A stretch of DNA of 14,261 bases from Oscillospiraceae bacterium (GCA_024404215.1 JAKSQI010000023.1:1-14261), one strand, 5' to 3'; positions 1 through 6,541 are shown, counted from the first letter of the stretch. The notes: generated from the letters alone by a model not told the origin. Made by a program: numbers and translations.

Positions 1-21
1 CCCGTCGGCTGTGCCGGCGGG
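1..21 (-). terminator. Hairpin at the window edge, probable terminator stem for the membrane-protein unit
   Basis: A 9-bp stem (CCCGTCGGC with GCCGGCGGG, one G-T wobble) closes on a 3-base loop, about 30 bases past the stop codon of the leftmost minus-strand gene. Any T-run that would complete a minus-strand terminator lies beyond position 1, so this is only a candidate. Confidence 0.4.
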
Positions 22-50
22 GCATGCTGCATGTAATCAATATAAATGAG

Positions 51-395
51 TTACTCCAGCAGATAGGCAAGGCCCAGGAGCAAGTAAAGAGGGCCAAAGC
101 AATACACCATAAAGAGCTCTTTGTGAGGAACCTTATGGGTGAAGCCGTCGGTAAGCATACCGAATTCAGCTAAATAAGCAAGCATGCCGCATAGGTAGCC
201 GATACCACGAAGCAGACTGTGAATATGGTGCAGAAAAAAAGACAGAATAAAAAGAAGCGCGGCAGCGGCAACAAGGCTGTTGCGCAGCCAAAGAAAGATG
301 TGCTCCGCTGTTTTGTGGGTGGACTCGGCCATTAGCTCCGGCTCTTCCACCAAATCTTCCAGTTCTTCCAGAAATTCGTGCAGGGGATTGGACAT
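51..395 (-). CDS. Small three-helix membrane protein, function unknown
   Basis: I do not recognise this 114-residue protein. The first 30 residues are strongly acidic (EFLEELEDLVEEPEL), suggesting a cytosolic amphipathic start. Three hydrophobic stretches follow, at about residues 34-57, 61-80 and 93-113, the last ending almost at the C-terminus, so it is probably an integral inner-membrane protein. A longer reading frame extends upstream to 443, but AAGGAG at 403-408 sits 7 bases before the ATG at 393-395, which fixes the start. It begins 26 bases after the stop of the upstream acetyltransferase gene with no terminator between, so the two are probably one transcript. No catalytic motif is visible. 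A small regulatory or stress-related membrane protein is possible, but the sequence does not show it. Confidence 0.72.
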   Translation of the reverse strand: MSNPLHEFLEELEDLVEEPELMAESTHKTAEHIFLWLRNSLVAAAALLFILSFFLHHIHSLLRGIGYLCGMLAYLAEFGMLTDGFTHKVPHKELFMVYCFGPLYLLLGLAYLLE

Positions 396-421
396 AGGGG
401 GGCTCCTTTGTTGAGAATGGG

Positions 422-868
422 CTAGAGTTGAGGTGCATTCCATTTCATTTTGATATGGGGAATGCCGTCCTCCAAGAATTCATCGGATATTTGGCAAAAG
501 CCCAGCTTTTCGTAAAGCGTACGGGCGTAAACCTGTGCCTCTAAAACAATGGTGCGGGTGCCGAAGCTTTGACAGGCGTCCTTCATGGCAGCAGCTACTA
601 CCTGGCTGCCGTGGCCCTGTCGCCGGCGGACCGCAAGAACTCGGCCGATAGCGGCTTCCTCAAAAGCGGTTTCAGGCGGGAGAATCCGACAGTAGGCAAT
701 CAGTTCATTGCCTTCGGTGAGCAGAACGTGGCGGGCGAGTGGATCAAACTCATCAATGTCCTGGTAAACACAGGCTTGCTCAACGATGAAAACGGCGCAG
801 CGCAGGCGGTAGATTTGATGCAGCTCCTGTACGGTTAGGTTTTCAAAGGCTTTGATGGTAAGCGTCAT
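422..868 (-). CDS. GNAT-family N-acetyltransferase, ElaA type
   Basis: This 148-residue protein matches the ElaA subgroup of GNAT acetyltransferases, which transfer an acetyl group from acetyl-CoA to an amine of unknown identity in the cytosol. The subgroup hallmark is the N-terminal block VFIVEQACVYQDIDEFD (residues 27-43). The acetyl-CoA pyrophosphate loop is visible as RRRQGHGS (81-88), followed by an amphipathic helix, the LEAQ strand (109-112) and the YEKLGF motif (119-124) typical of the last GNAT motif. The reading frame is open to 889, but AAGGAG at 875-880 lies 6 bases before the ATG at 866-868, so that start is chosen. A promoter lies upstream at 910-938, and the small membrane-protein gene follows downstream in the same transcript. 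The substrate is not predictable. Confidence 0.88.
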   Translation of the reverse strand: MTLTIKAFENLTVQELHQIYRLRCAVFIVEQACVYQDIDEFDPLARHVLLTEGNELIAYCRILPPETAFEEAAIGRVLAVRRRQGHGSQVVAAAMKDACQSFGTRTIVLEAQVYARTLYEKLGFCQISDEFLEDGIPHIKMKWNAPQL

Positions 869-909
869 AACGGACTCCTTCCGGCACATCGGTTGGAATA
901 CTTGGCTTT

Positions 910-938
910 ATTTTATCCGAGCGGGAGAGAAATGTAAA
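910..938 (-). promoter_or_regulatory. Sigma-A type promoter for the acetyltransferase/membrane-protein unit
   Basis: On the minus strand TTTACA (933-938) and TAAAAT (910-915) are separated by exactly 17 bases, about 40 bases upstream of the acetyltransferase start. It points away from the divergent mnmM-type gene, for which I see no equally good promoter. Confidence 0.65.
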
Positions 939-1018
939 GAACAAGAAGGGCAGTGGCTTTTCTTTCTTCCCTGTGGTAGGATGGAGAAAACAGAAAAACA
1001 GGGGAGGGGTATGGCAGC

Positions 1019-1573
1019 ATGCAGCTAAATACCTTGGCAATCGTACATGAGTTTCTGAAACGAACCGTTAAACCGGGGGATTTCTGCTTGGATGCAACGG
1101 CCGGGAAAGGCCGTGACACCGCACTTCTCTGCCGCCTGACGGGGCCTGGCGGACGAGTATTGGCCTTTGATATTCAGTCGGACGCTATTGCGCAGACCAG
1201 GGCCCTTCTGGAGAAGGAAAACCTGTTTGCTGAAATCATTCAGGACAGCCATGCCAACATGGCAGCTTACGCCGAAGCTGAAACGGCAGATTGTATTGTA
1301 TTTAATTTTGGACGCCTGCCCGGCGGAGATCCTTCTGTCTTTACACGGGCAGAATCTTCTCTGGCTGCCATAGATGCAGGCTTGGAGCTGCTGAAGCCGG
1401 GTGGAACTATGGTGATTGCTCTCTATTACGGGGGCGCTAACGGGTATGAGGAGCGCGATGCTGTGCTGGAGCATGTTACGCAGCTGGACGCTGCCCGCTT
1501 CAGCGTTTTGTGCGGCAGTTGGGTTAACCGCCCCAACGACCCGCCCATGCCGATAGTGATTTGGAAGGGATGA
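1019..1573 (+). CDS. mnmM: tRNA wobble-uridine methyltransferase, MnmM (YtqB) family
   Basis: A 184-residue class I SAM-dependent methyltransferase of the family long annotated as putative rRNA methylase YtqB. In Bacillota the family is now known as MnmM, which methylates the 5-aminomethyl group of the tRNA wobble (thio)uridine, completing the job done by bifunctional MnmC in enterobacteria. Motif I reads LDATAGKGRDT (residues 24-34), an acidic residue ends the second strand (FDIQ, 50-53), and two family signatures are present: FNFGRLPGGD (95-104) and NRPNDPPMP (170-178). Length is typical. The ATG at 1019 follows GGGAGGGG (1002-1009) at 9 bases. It is transcribed alone, divergent from the acetyltransferase gene, and a 16-bp hairpin begins 3 bases after its stop. 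Family membership is secure; the exact substrate in this organism is inferred. Confidence 0.88.
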   Translation: MQLNTLAIVHEFLKRTVKPGDFCLDATAGKGRDTALLCRLTGPGGRVLAFDIQSDAIAQTRALLEKENLFAEIIQDSHANMAAYAEAETADCIVFNFGRLPGGDPSVFTRAESSLAAIDAGLELLKPGGTMVIALYYGGANGYEERDAVLEHVTQLDAARFSVLCGSWVNRPNDPPMPIVIWKG

Positions 1574-1575
1574 AC

Positions 1576-1619
1576 ACACCCCTCTATGCAGAGCTTTTAT
1601 TTTCTGCATGGAGGGGTGT
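1576..1619 (+). terminator. Long hairpin directly after mnmM, probable terminator
   Basis: ACACCCCTCTATGCAG (1576-1591) pairs with CTGCATGGAGGGGTGT (1604-1619) over 16 bp with a single G-T wobble and a 12-base AT-rich loop. It starts 3 bases after the mnmM stop. The T-tract is poor (an interrupted stretch, then TTTTT near 1637), so termination efficiency is uncertain. It may also protect the 3' end or serve the opposing gene. Confidence 0.6.
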
Positions 1620-1681
1620 CTTGCTTGCTGTCTGCTTTTTCGGTTCCGTTTCCTTGGCTGGACGGGGACAATTGTGCCGGC

Positions 1682-2194
1682 TTACAGGTAGGAGACGGTC
1701 TCGCTCAAAGGCTTGCGGGAAGCGTGATTGGGTGAGGGGACAGCCTCGGGAGAGGCGTAGCCTAAATCCAGCAGCATGACAATTTCCTCCTGCTCAGGCA
1801 GCCCCAGAGAAGCGGCCAGCAGATCCGGGTCAAAGAAGTTCAGCCAGCAGCTGTCCAGACCGGTGTCCTTGGCAGCCAGGGCCAGGTGGGTAGCTACGAT
1901 AGTGGCATCCTCGGCGCCGGAGCTCAGGCGGCCGCCGGGGTAGGTGAATACGTTGGTTTTGTCGTAGGCAACAGCCAGCACCACAGGGGCACCGAAGCGG
2001 CAGGGAGTGGCGGCATCAATTTTAGCCAAGCCTTCTTCGCTGCGAATGACATAAATATGCTGTTCCTGCAGGTTTTTGGCAGTGGGGGCCAAGCGGCCTG
2101 CTTCCAGCACCTGCTCCAGCTTCTCCTGAGAAACAGCGTCCGGAAGATACTTGCGGCAGGAATAACGGCTTTTAACGGTTTCTATGAATTCCAT
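1682..2194 (-). CDS. Small nitroreductase-family FMN oxidoreductase
   Basis: A 170-residue member of the compact clostridial branch of the nitroreductase superfamily, flavoenzymes that use NAD(P)H to reduce nitro, quinone or other electron-poor substrates, normally as dimers. The N-terminal SRYSCRKYL (residues 9-17) is the usual FMN-phosphate binding block (S-R-x-S-x-R). EAGRLAPTAKNLQ (31-43) is the second flavin-contact segment, and MLLDLGYASPE near the C-terminus is the typical closing strand. A longer frame runs to 2314, but AGGAGGT (2202-2208) 7 bases before the ATG at 2192-2194 fixes the start. A promoter at 2226-2253 overlaps the end of the upstream corA gene, so it can be expressed separately although it lies 55 bases behind corA on the same strand. 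The substrate cannot be read from sequence. Confidence 0.86.
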   Translation of the reverse strand: MEFIETVKSRYSCRKYLPDAVSQEKLEQVLEAGRLAPTAKNLQEQHIYVIRSEEGLAKIDAATPCRFGAPVVLAVAYDKTNVFTYPGGRLSSGAEDATIVATHLALAAKDTGLDSCWLNFFDPDLLAASLGLPEQEEIVMLLDLGYASPEAVPSPNHASRKPLSETVSYL

Positions 2195-2225
2195 AGAAAA
2201 TACCTCCTGATATTTTGTTACATAA

Positions 2226-2253
2226 AGTATACCACAAAGTGGAAGCCAGTCAA
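2226..2253 (-). promoter_or_regulatory. Promoter of the nitroreductase gene, overlapping the corA stop codon
   Basis: On the minus strand TTGACT (2248-2253) and TATACT (2226-2231) are 16 bases apart, with TG one base before the -10 (extended -10). The -35 covers the stop codon of corA (2250-2252). The start codon lies about 30 bases downstream. Confidence 0.65.
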
Positions 2254-3173
2254 AACCATTTCTTCTTTTTAAAGAAGAGTATACTGCCGAATACAATGGC
2301 GACGCTGATTCCAATAATTACCGGATAGCCGTAGAGGCTGTTCAGTTCCGGCATGTAGCGGAAATTCATGCCGTACCAGCCGGCAATCAGGGTCAGAGGC
2401 ATAAAAATAGTAGCCACAATGGTTAGCAGGGTGGAAATCTTGTTCTGCTTGATTTCCAACTGGGTGTCATAGAGCTCTCTGACTTGAATTACCCGCTCCC
2501 GCAGGGATTTGACTAGATCCCTCAGGCGCATGATGCGGTTGGTGTACATGTCAAAATAGCGGAGGTTTTCCGGCCGGAAAAAGCCGTTTTCGTTTTCCTG
2601 CAGCTCTTGACTTAAATCCAGCAGCTGCTCATAGTGGGTGTGGATTTCCAAAATCTCTCCCCGAAGGTCGGTAACCTCTCGCAGGATTTTGTCGGTATCC
2701 CCGGTTAAAATACGGTCCTCCAGCTCATCCATGCGCTTGTCGTACTCCTCAAAGAGCTTTAAATCTTCGCTGACAATCTGCTCCAGAAAATCGTAGAGAA
2801 AGCGCTCCAGGGAGGGTGCCCGCCATTTTCGGCTGGCAGCAATCTGTGCAATGATGGCTTCAGCGGTGCCGTCGTCGTTGATAAAAGCGATGCCCTTCTC
2901 ATCCAATGCAAAAGCAACCCGACCAGGAGGACCGAAAATGTCATTGCGGTTAAACAGACGGAAGGCTCCGGTCAGGGAATCATAGTTGACCTCTATTTTG
3001 GTGACATCCTGATGCTCAAAATCGGGATTCATATCAATGCCCATATCAAAAACGCCGGGGATGGTATTGAATTCCTCCGCTGTGACGAGGGCGACATAGG
3101 GGTACTTGTGTTGACAGCACTCCTTTTGGGTGGCTGAAACCAAGGTGTCCTGAATCAAGAAAAACAGAGCCAT
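2250..3173 (-). CDS. corA: CorA-family divalent metal ion channel/transporter
   Basis: A 307-residue protein of the CorA (2-TM-GxN) family, pentameric inner-membrane channels for Mg2+ and sometimes Co2+ or Ni2+. The signature GMN is at residues 268-270, right after the first membrane helix (about 246-266). The second helix (about 287-302) is followed by the family's basic tail KKKKWF. Residues 1-240 are the cytosolic alpha/beta and long-helix funnel, rich in charged heptads such as the block around EDRILTGDTDKILREV. Length is normal. The ATG at 3171-3173 has GGAGG 8-9 bases upstream. A strong promoter lies at 3208-3236, and no Mg2+-sensing riboswitch is apparent in the roughly 30-base leader. 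The loop after GMN (RYMPELN) matches the usual acidic loop. Ion preference is unproven. Confidence 0.92.
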   Translation of the reverse strand: MALFFLIQDTLVSATQKECCQHKYPYVALVTAEEFNTIPGVFDMGIDMNPDFEHQDVTKIEVNYDSLTGAFRLFNRNDIFGPPGRVAFALDEKGIAFINDDGTAEAIIAQIAASRKWRAPSLERFLYDFLEQIVSEDLKLFEEYDKRMDELEDRILTGDTDKILREVTDLRGEILEIHTHYEQLLDLSQELQENENGFFRPENLRYFDMYTNRIMRLRDLVKSLRERVIQVRELYDTQLEIKQNKISTLLTIVATIFMPLTLIAGWYGMNFRYMPELNSLYGYPVIIGISVAIVFGSILFFKKKKWF

Positions 3174-3207
3174 GAGATGTGCCTCCGATTAAATAAGAAT
3201 TACCTTC

Positions 3208-3236
3208 ATCATACCATGTCGGCGCATAAGGTTCAA
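3208..3236 (-). promoter_or_regulatory. Sigma-A promoter of corA, extended -10
   Basis: On the minus strand TTGAAC (3231-3236) and TATGAT (3208-3213) are 17 bases apart, with TG one base before the -10. Transcription would start about 30 bases before the corA ATG, leaving little room for a leader element. Confidence 0.65.
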
Positions 3237-3326
3237 TGTGCTGTTTTTCATCGGCGGGTGAACGGCCATCCTGGGAGGGTACTTGCATAATTGTGAGATG
3301 AACGCAAGATATCTTCTGAGAAAGAG

Positions 3327-3366
3327 CAAACGCCTCTTCCCCGGACAGGGGATAGAGGCGCTTTGT
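3327..3366 (-). terminator. Terminator after the synthetase-thioesterase operon
   Basis: CGCCTCTTCCCC (3331-3342) and GGGGATAGAGGCG (3348-3360) form a GC-rich stem with one unpaired base, extended by CAAA/TTTG at its foot. On the minus strand it follows the thioesterase stop (3378) by a few bases and is followed by a T-rich run (TTTGCTCTTTCTC). The remaining 3237-3326 stretch holds nothing I recognise. Confidence 0.62.
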
Positions 3367-3377
3367 ATGGTAGCAGC

Positions 3378-3800
3378 TCATGTTTCGGTGGTCAGAGCGG
3401 CAAGAAGCTGTTCGTAAGTGGAAGGCTCTCTCTTTTTGATGGACATGGGGGTAAGGGTGCTGCTGTCCAAAAAACAGTGCCGGGTCCAGCCCTGGGCCAG
3501 CAGCTTCCCGTCGGCTTCCCTTAGCAGTGTGTAGGCATATTTGAGACGAACCCCGTTGCATTCCTCCAGCCGGACCAGGCAGGACAGGCTGTCGCCGTAT
3601 CTGGCTGGGGTCTCATATTTGATAAAGGCATCGGTTTGGGGGATGATAATGCCGTCCTCTTCCATTTTGGGATAGGAAAGGCCGGATTGCTGCATGTGGT
3701 CAAGACGCGCCTCTTCAAAAATCCTCAGGTAATTGGAATTGTGAACAAAGCCCATGCGGTCGGTTTCGTAGTAAAAAACCTGTCTGCGGTAGGGAGTCAT
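3378..3800 (-). CDS. Hotdog-fold acyl-CoA thioesterase, YbgC/4HBT family
   Basis: A 140-residue single hotdog domain of the 4-hydroxybenzoyl-CoA thioesterase/YbgC type, which hydrolyses acyl-CoA (or acyl-carrier) thioesters. The active-site block ETDRMGFVHNSNYLRIFEEAR spans residues 12-32. Asp14 is the position of the catalytic aspartate in this family, and HNSNYLR matches the usual HNxxYLR segment that packs on the substrate. The start ATG overlaps the stop of the upstream HTH-acyl-CoA synthetase gene as ATGA (3797-3800), so the two are translationally coupled and probably act on the same acyl group. A hairpin terminator follows. Chain-length or aromatic preference cannot be predicted. An alternative reading is a proofreading role, clearing unwanted CoA thioesters made by the synthetase. 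Confidence 0.87.
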   Translation of the reverse strand: MTPYRRQVFYYETDRMGFVHNSNYLRIFEEARLDHMQQSGLSYPKMEEDGIIIPQTDAFIKYETPARYGDSLSCLVRLEECNGVRLKYAYTLLREADGKLLAQGWTRHCFLDSSTLTPMSIKKREPSTYEQLLAALTTET

Positions 3801-5650
3801 TTTCCGCTTCCCTTCATGGCCAGCTTCAGCATGCCTTGCTCCTGGTCGGTAAGGGCCATTTCCTTGACCAGATAGTGCTGCAGCTTGCCGGTGGCCGTCA
3901 TGGGCAGTTCTTTGACGAAGCGATAGTAGCGGGGGCGCTTGTAGCCGGACAGGATATCGCTGCCGTTACAGAAATCCACTAGGTCGGAAACGGTGAGAGA
4001 GTCATCCTCCGGGACAATATAGGCAACGACGGCTTCGCCTCGGATAGAGTCGGGAATGCCGGTTACCGCCGACTGGACAACCTTGGGGTGAAGATTTAGG
4101 GCTTCTTCCACGATGGGAGGATAGATGTTCTCGCCGCCGGAAATAATCATGTCATCCTTGCGGCCGGAAATGGTGATAAATTGATTTTTGTCCCAGGTGG
4201 CCAGGTCTCCGGTGTACATCCAGCCCTTGTAGAATTTGTTGGATTCTTCATCCGGGTTTTCAAAATAACAATAAGAGGATTTGGGGGAACGGATGATGAC
4301 TTCACCGGTTTCCGATTCGTCGTTGGCGGCGAGTTCATCCGGCTCGGCTTTCCGTCCTTCTATGTATTTGACAACGCGGACATCGTCGTCTGTGCAGGAA
4401 CGGCCGGCTGTGCCGGACATTTCCGGCAGGTCGTAGGGACGCAGGAAGGTGTTCCAGAAGGTTTCTGTGGTGCCGTAACCGTTAAACAGGTTGGGGGTCA
4501 ACACCTGCTGTACCTTCATGCAGTCCGCCCGCTCAAAGGGAGAGCCCATGGTGACAATACCGCGAAGGCTGGATAAGTCGGCCTTAAACTTTTCCTGATG
4601 GCGCACCAGCATTTTCATAATAGCGGGAACTCCTACCAGGAAGGTCACTCTGTATTTTTCAACGTATTTGAGAGCAAGCAGACTCTGAAAGCTTTTCATG
4701 ATGACAAGGCAGCCGCCGACATATAATGTGGGGCAGGGACCGCCGGAGTGAATACCGCCCCGGTGAAACCAGGGGGTGGTGTTCATGGTGATGTCGGTAG
4801 CGTTCATAGGGAAGTGCATGATAACATCGTGGGCGGACAGAACCTCATTGGCGTGAAAGAGAGGAACACCCTTGGGCTTGCCGGTGGTACCGGAGGTGTA
4901 TAGGCGCATGACCTCGTCATAAATATGGGGCACATAATCACTGACAGGCTCGGTTGTGGGATATCCCTTTACAAAATCAGAATATCGAATATGCCCTTCC
5001 GGGAGGGGGCCGTCGCCCACCATAATCACAAGGGCAGGCTTGTGGCTGGCCAGGGTAAGGGCTTTTTGGGAAACATCAGTAAAGGCATCGCTGTAGAGGA
5101 AAACCTTAGGCTTGCTTGTGTTTAAACAGACGGCGGTTTCTGCGGGGGAAAAGTTATAGTTTGCCGGGCTGGTAACAACACCGATTTTTTGCGGAGCTAA
5201 ATAGCAGTGAAGAAATTCAACGCTGTTGGGCAGCTGGTAGAGAACGACATCGCCCTTTTGCGTTCCATTGTTAAGCAAAGCATTGGAAAGAAGATTTACC
5301 TCGGCGTTCAATGTGCGGTAGGTCAGGCTGCGTTCGCTCAATGGGTCAATGACGGCTGTTTTGTCGCCGTAGCGCCTGACATTGCGCATAAAACCGGTGA
5401 TGTAGGTAAAGTCTTCCTCAAACACCTGCTGGAACATGGGTGCATGCTTGGCGGGCGTGTAGTCTGCCAACTGGTCAATAGAAATGTCAAGGGCTTGACA
5501 GATAGCCTTTGCATAGGTGATGGTGGGCTCGGAAATGCCGTTGCAGTATTTTTTTATCATGTTATAGGTAATACCGGTCCGGTGTGACAGTTCTGTCATG
5601 GAAACATGTTTTTCGGATAAAACCTGATTTAACGATTCACTAAAATTCAT
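3797..5650 (-). CDS. Acyl-CoA synthetase (ANL family) with N-terminal XRE-type DNA-binding domain
   Basis: A 617-residue fusion. Residues about 5-63 form a Cro/C1-type helix-turn-helix, with MTELSHRTGITYNMIKKYC (18-36) as the two-helix unit and ICQALDISIDQLADY (50-64) as the closing helix. From about residue 80 it is an adenylate-forming acyl-CoA synthetase: P-loop YTSGTTGKPKG (251-261), TTPWFHRGG (291-299), GYGTTET (391-397), YTGDLA (479-484) holding the ribose-binding Asp, hinge GRKDD (496-500), GGENIYP (505-511), and PMTATGK with the adenylation lysine at 589. All core motifs are intact, so ATP-dependent acyl-AMP then acyl-CoA formation is expected. Ordinary relatives lack the HTH. AAAGGA precedes the ATG by 8 bases, and there is no internal start near the domain junction with an obvious ribosome site. 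It heads a two-gene operon with a thioesterase. Inverted repeats in its promoter suggest autoregulation (inference). The acyl substrate is unknown. Confidence 0.9.
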   Translation of the reverse strand: MNFSESLNQVLSEKHVSMTELSHRTGITYNMIKKYCNGISEPTITYAKAICQALDISIDQLADYTPAKHAPMFQQVFEEDFTYITGFMRNVRRYGDKTAVIDPLSERSLTYRTLNAEVNLLSNALLNNGTQKGDVVLYQLPNSVEFLHCYLAPQKIGVVTSPANYNFSPAETAVCLNTSKPKVFLYSDAFTDVSQKALTLASHKPALVIMVGDGPLPEGHIRYSDFVKGYPTTEPVSDYVPHIYDEVMRLYTSGTTGKPKGVPLFHANEVLSAHDVIMHFPMNATDITMNTTPWFHRGGIHSGGPCPTLYVGGCLVIMKSFQSLLALKYVEKYRVTFLVGVPAIMKMLVRHQEKFKADLSSLRGIVTMGSPFERADCMKVQQVLTPNLFNGYGTTETFWNTFLRPYDLPEMSGTAGRSCTDDDVRVVKYIEGRKAEPDELAANDESETGEVIIRSPKSSYCYFENPDEESNKFYKGWMYTGDLATWDKNQFITISGRKDDMIISGGENIYPPIVEEALNLHPKVVQSAVTGIPDSIRGEAVVAYIVPEDDSLTVSDLVDFCNGSDILSGYKRPRYYRFVKELPMTATGKLQHYLVKEMALTDQEQGMLKLAMKGSGK

Positions 5651-5697
5651 ATTCTATGTCCTTTCACAGCGATTGTGGGAGCGAATGAGGTGTTTAT

Positions 5698-5726
5698 ATT
5701 ATAAAAGGATATTATAATTCGGTAAA
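5698..5726 (-). promoter_or_regulatory. Promoter of the HTH-acyl-CoA synthetase operon
   Basis: On the minus strand TTTACC (5721-5726) and a consensus TATAAT (5698-5703) are exactly 17 bases apart, about 48 bases upstream of the start codon. The region is far more AT-rich than its surroundings. Inverted repeats overlap the -35 from upstream. Confidence 0.68.
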
Positions 5727-5746
5727 TATAATCATAATTCACCGAA
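5718..5746. promoter_or_regulatory. Inverted repeat over the -35, candidate operator
   Basis: TTCGGTAAAT (5718-5727) and ATTCACCGAA (5737-5746) are inverted copies matching at 9 of 10 positions, with a 9-base AT-rich centre. One arm covers the -35 of the HTH-synthetase promoter, the expected place for a repressor site. Binding by the fused XRE domain is inferred from location only. Confidence 0.5.
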
Positions 5747-5753
5747 AAGTGAA
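5738..5753. promoter_or_regulatory. Second, overlapping dyad upstream of the -35
   Basis: TTCAC (5738-5742) and GTGAA (5749-5753) form a perfect 5-base dyad around a 6-base centre, sharing bases with the larger inverted repeat. It could be a second half of a composite operator. A 5-bp dyad alone is weak evidence. Confidence 0.35.
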
Positions 5754-5762
5754 CTATGGTGC

Positions 5763-5795
5763 AAAAGCGGGCATTCCCGTATGGGGAATGCCCGC
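5763..5795 (-). terminator. Intrinsic terminator after the B12-activation-like gene
   Basis: GCGGGCATTCCC (5767-5778) pairs perfectly with GGGAATGCCCGC (5784-5795), a 12-bp stem with a 5-base loop. On the minus strand it is followed at once by TTTT (5763-5766). It lies about 30 bases past the stop of the upstream gene and insulates the synthetase promoter. Confidence 0.8.
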
Positions 5796-5824
5796 TAACT
5801 GTAAAATAGCCCGGAAGAGTACCG

Positions 5825-6499
5825 TTACGGCTCCGAATGAAAGATTCGTTTGTATTCTTTGGCGTCAAAGGGGGCCTGGCGGCCAATACAATCGTACTTT
5901 TTGCATAGACTGCAGCTTTTAAACCCGTCTCCGGCAAAATGGAGATGAGAGCCGGAATTCCAGGGCTTTATATAGCCTGCGCTGTTAAGAGTGACACCAA
6001 TTTCTGCTACATCTCCCACGATGTCAAAAAAGCTGTGGTTGTTTTCGATCGGCCAGTCAGGCAGAGAACCGGGATTCAGCATGGAACTGCCATCAAAGCC
6101 GAACTGTTCCTTCATGAAACGCAGGACATATTCGCTGGCATAGAACAGAAGCGCGCCATTGTATAAATCTAAAAAGGCGTCATCCTCCAGCTCGTCGCAT
6201 TTTTCAAGGCCCTCACCGGCTGTGATGACTGACAGGAACACCCGCTGCTGTCCCCTAAGCTTTTCCGCCACAATTGTGCTGTCAAAGGTATGCCCTTCAA
6301 TTGTGCAAAGGGAGCCGTTTATGCGGTCAACAGAAGCCCATTTTATGATAGCTTTTGGAGCAGCCCATTGCTGAATTAAGGGCATAGCTTCCTCCAGCAT
6401 GTCAAAGGCAGAGGAATCTGGCTGAATCCGGCAGTATTTGCCAAATTCTTCAGCTGTCAGCGTGACGGGGATGCTTAATACGATGCGTTCAGAATCCAT
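5825..6499 (-). CDS. Stand-alone methionine-synthase-activation-like (B12 reactivation) protein
   Basis: A 224-residue protein resembling the C-terminal activation domain of cobalamin-dependent methionine synthase (MetH), which rebinds oxidised cob(II)alamin enzyme and positions SAM for reductive remethylation. The match is LNPGSLPDWP (residues 141-150; the SAM/PGY-P loop of MetH), then FFDIVGDVAEIGVTLNSAG (157-175) and KPWNSGSHLHF (178-188), in the order and spacing of the MetH domain. Many Clostridia carry MetH without this domain and a separate protein instead. Unlike MetH, it ends in CSLCKKYDC (Cys196, Cys199, Cys204), suggesting a metal or Fe-S site that could supply the electron; this is inference. 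TCCTC (6507-6511) on the plus strand gives GAGGA 7 bases before the ATG. It has its own promoter and terminator, and no metH or corrinoid methyltransferase lies nearby. Confidence 0.75.
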   Translation of the reverse strand: MDSERIVLSIPVTLTAEEFGKYCRIQPDSSAFDMLEEAMPLIQQWAAPKAIIKWASVDRINGSLCTIEGHTFDSTIVAEKLRGQQRVFLSVITAGEGLEKCDELEDDAFLDLYNGALLFYASEYVLRFMKEQFGFDGSSMLNPGSLPDWPIENNHSFFDIVGDVAEIGVTLNSAGYIKPWNSGSHLHFAGDGFKSCSLCKKYDCIGRQAPFDAKEYKRIFHSEP

Positions 6500-6541
6500 A
6501 GTAATGTCCTCGTGTGAAGAAAAATATGATTACAATATTAC

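Noticed and set aside
1025..1609. Minus-strand 194-residue frame opposite mnmM
   Set aside because: It lies antisense to a gene with clear family motifs, has no ribosome binding site and its composition looks like a reverse-frame shadow.
2261..2278. Perfect palindrome TCTTCTTT/AAAGAAGA near the 3' end of corA
   Set aside because: It comes from the FF-KKKK codons of the conserved CorA tail, has only a 2-base centre, and lies inside the gene, so a terminator is unlikely.
3174..3237. Mg2+ riboswitch in the corA leader
   Set aside because: The predicted leader is only about 30 bases, too short for an M-box or similar structure.
3046..3561. Minus-strand 171-residue frame bridging the thioesterase and corA genes
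   Set aside because: It overlaps two well supported genes, crosses a terminator and the corA promoter, and resembles no protein.
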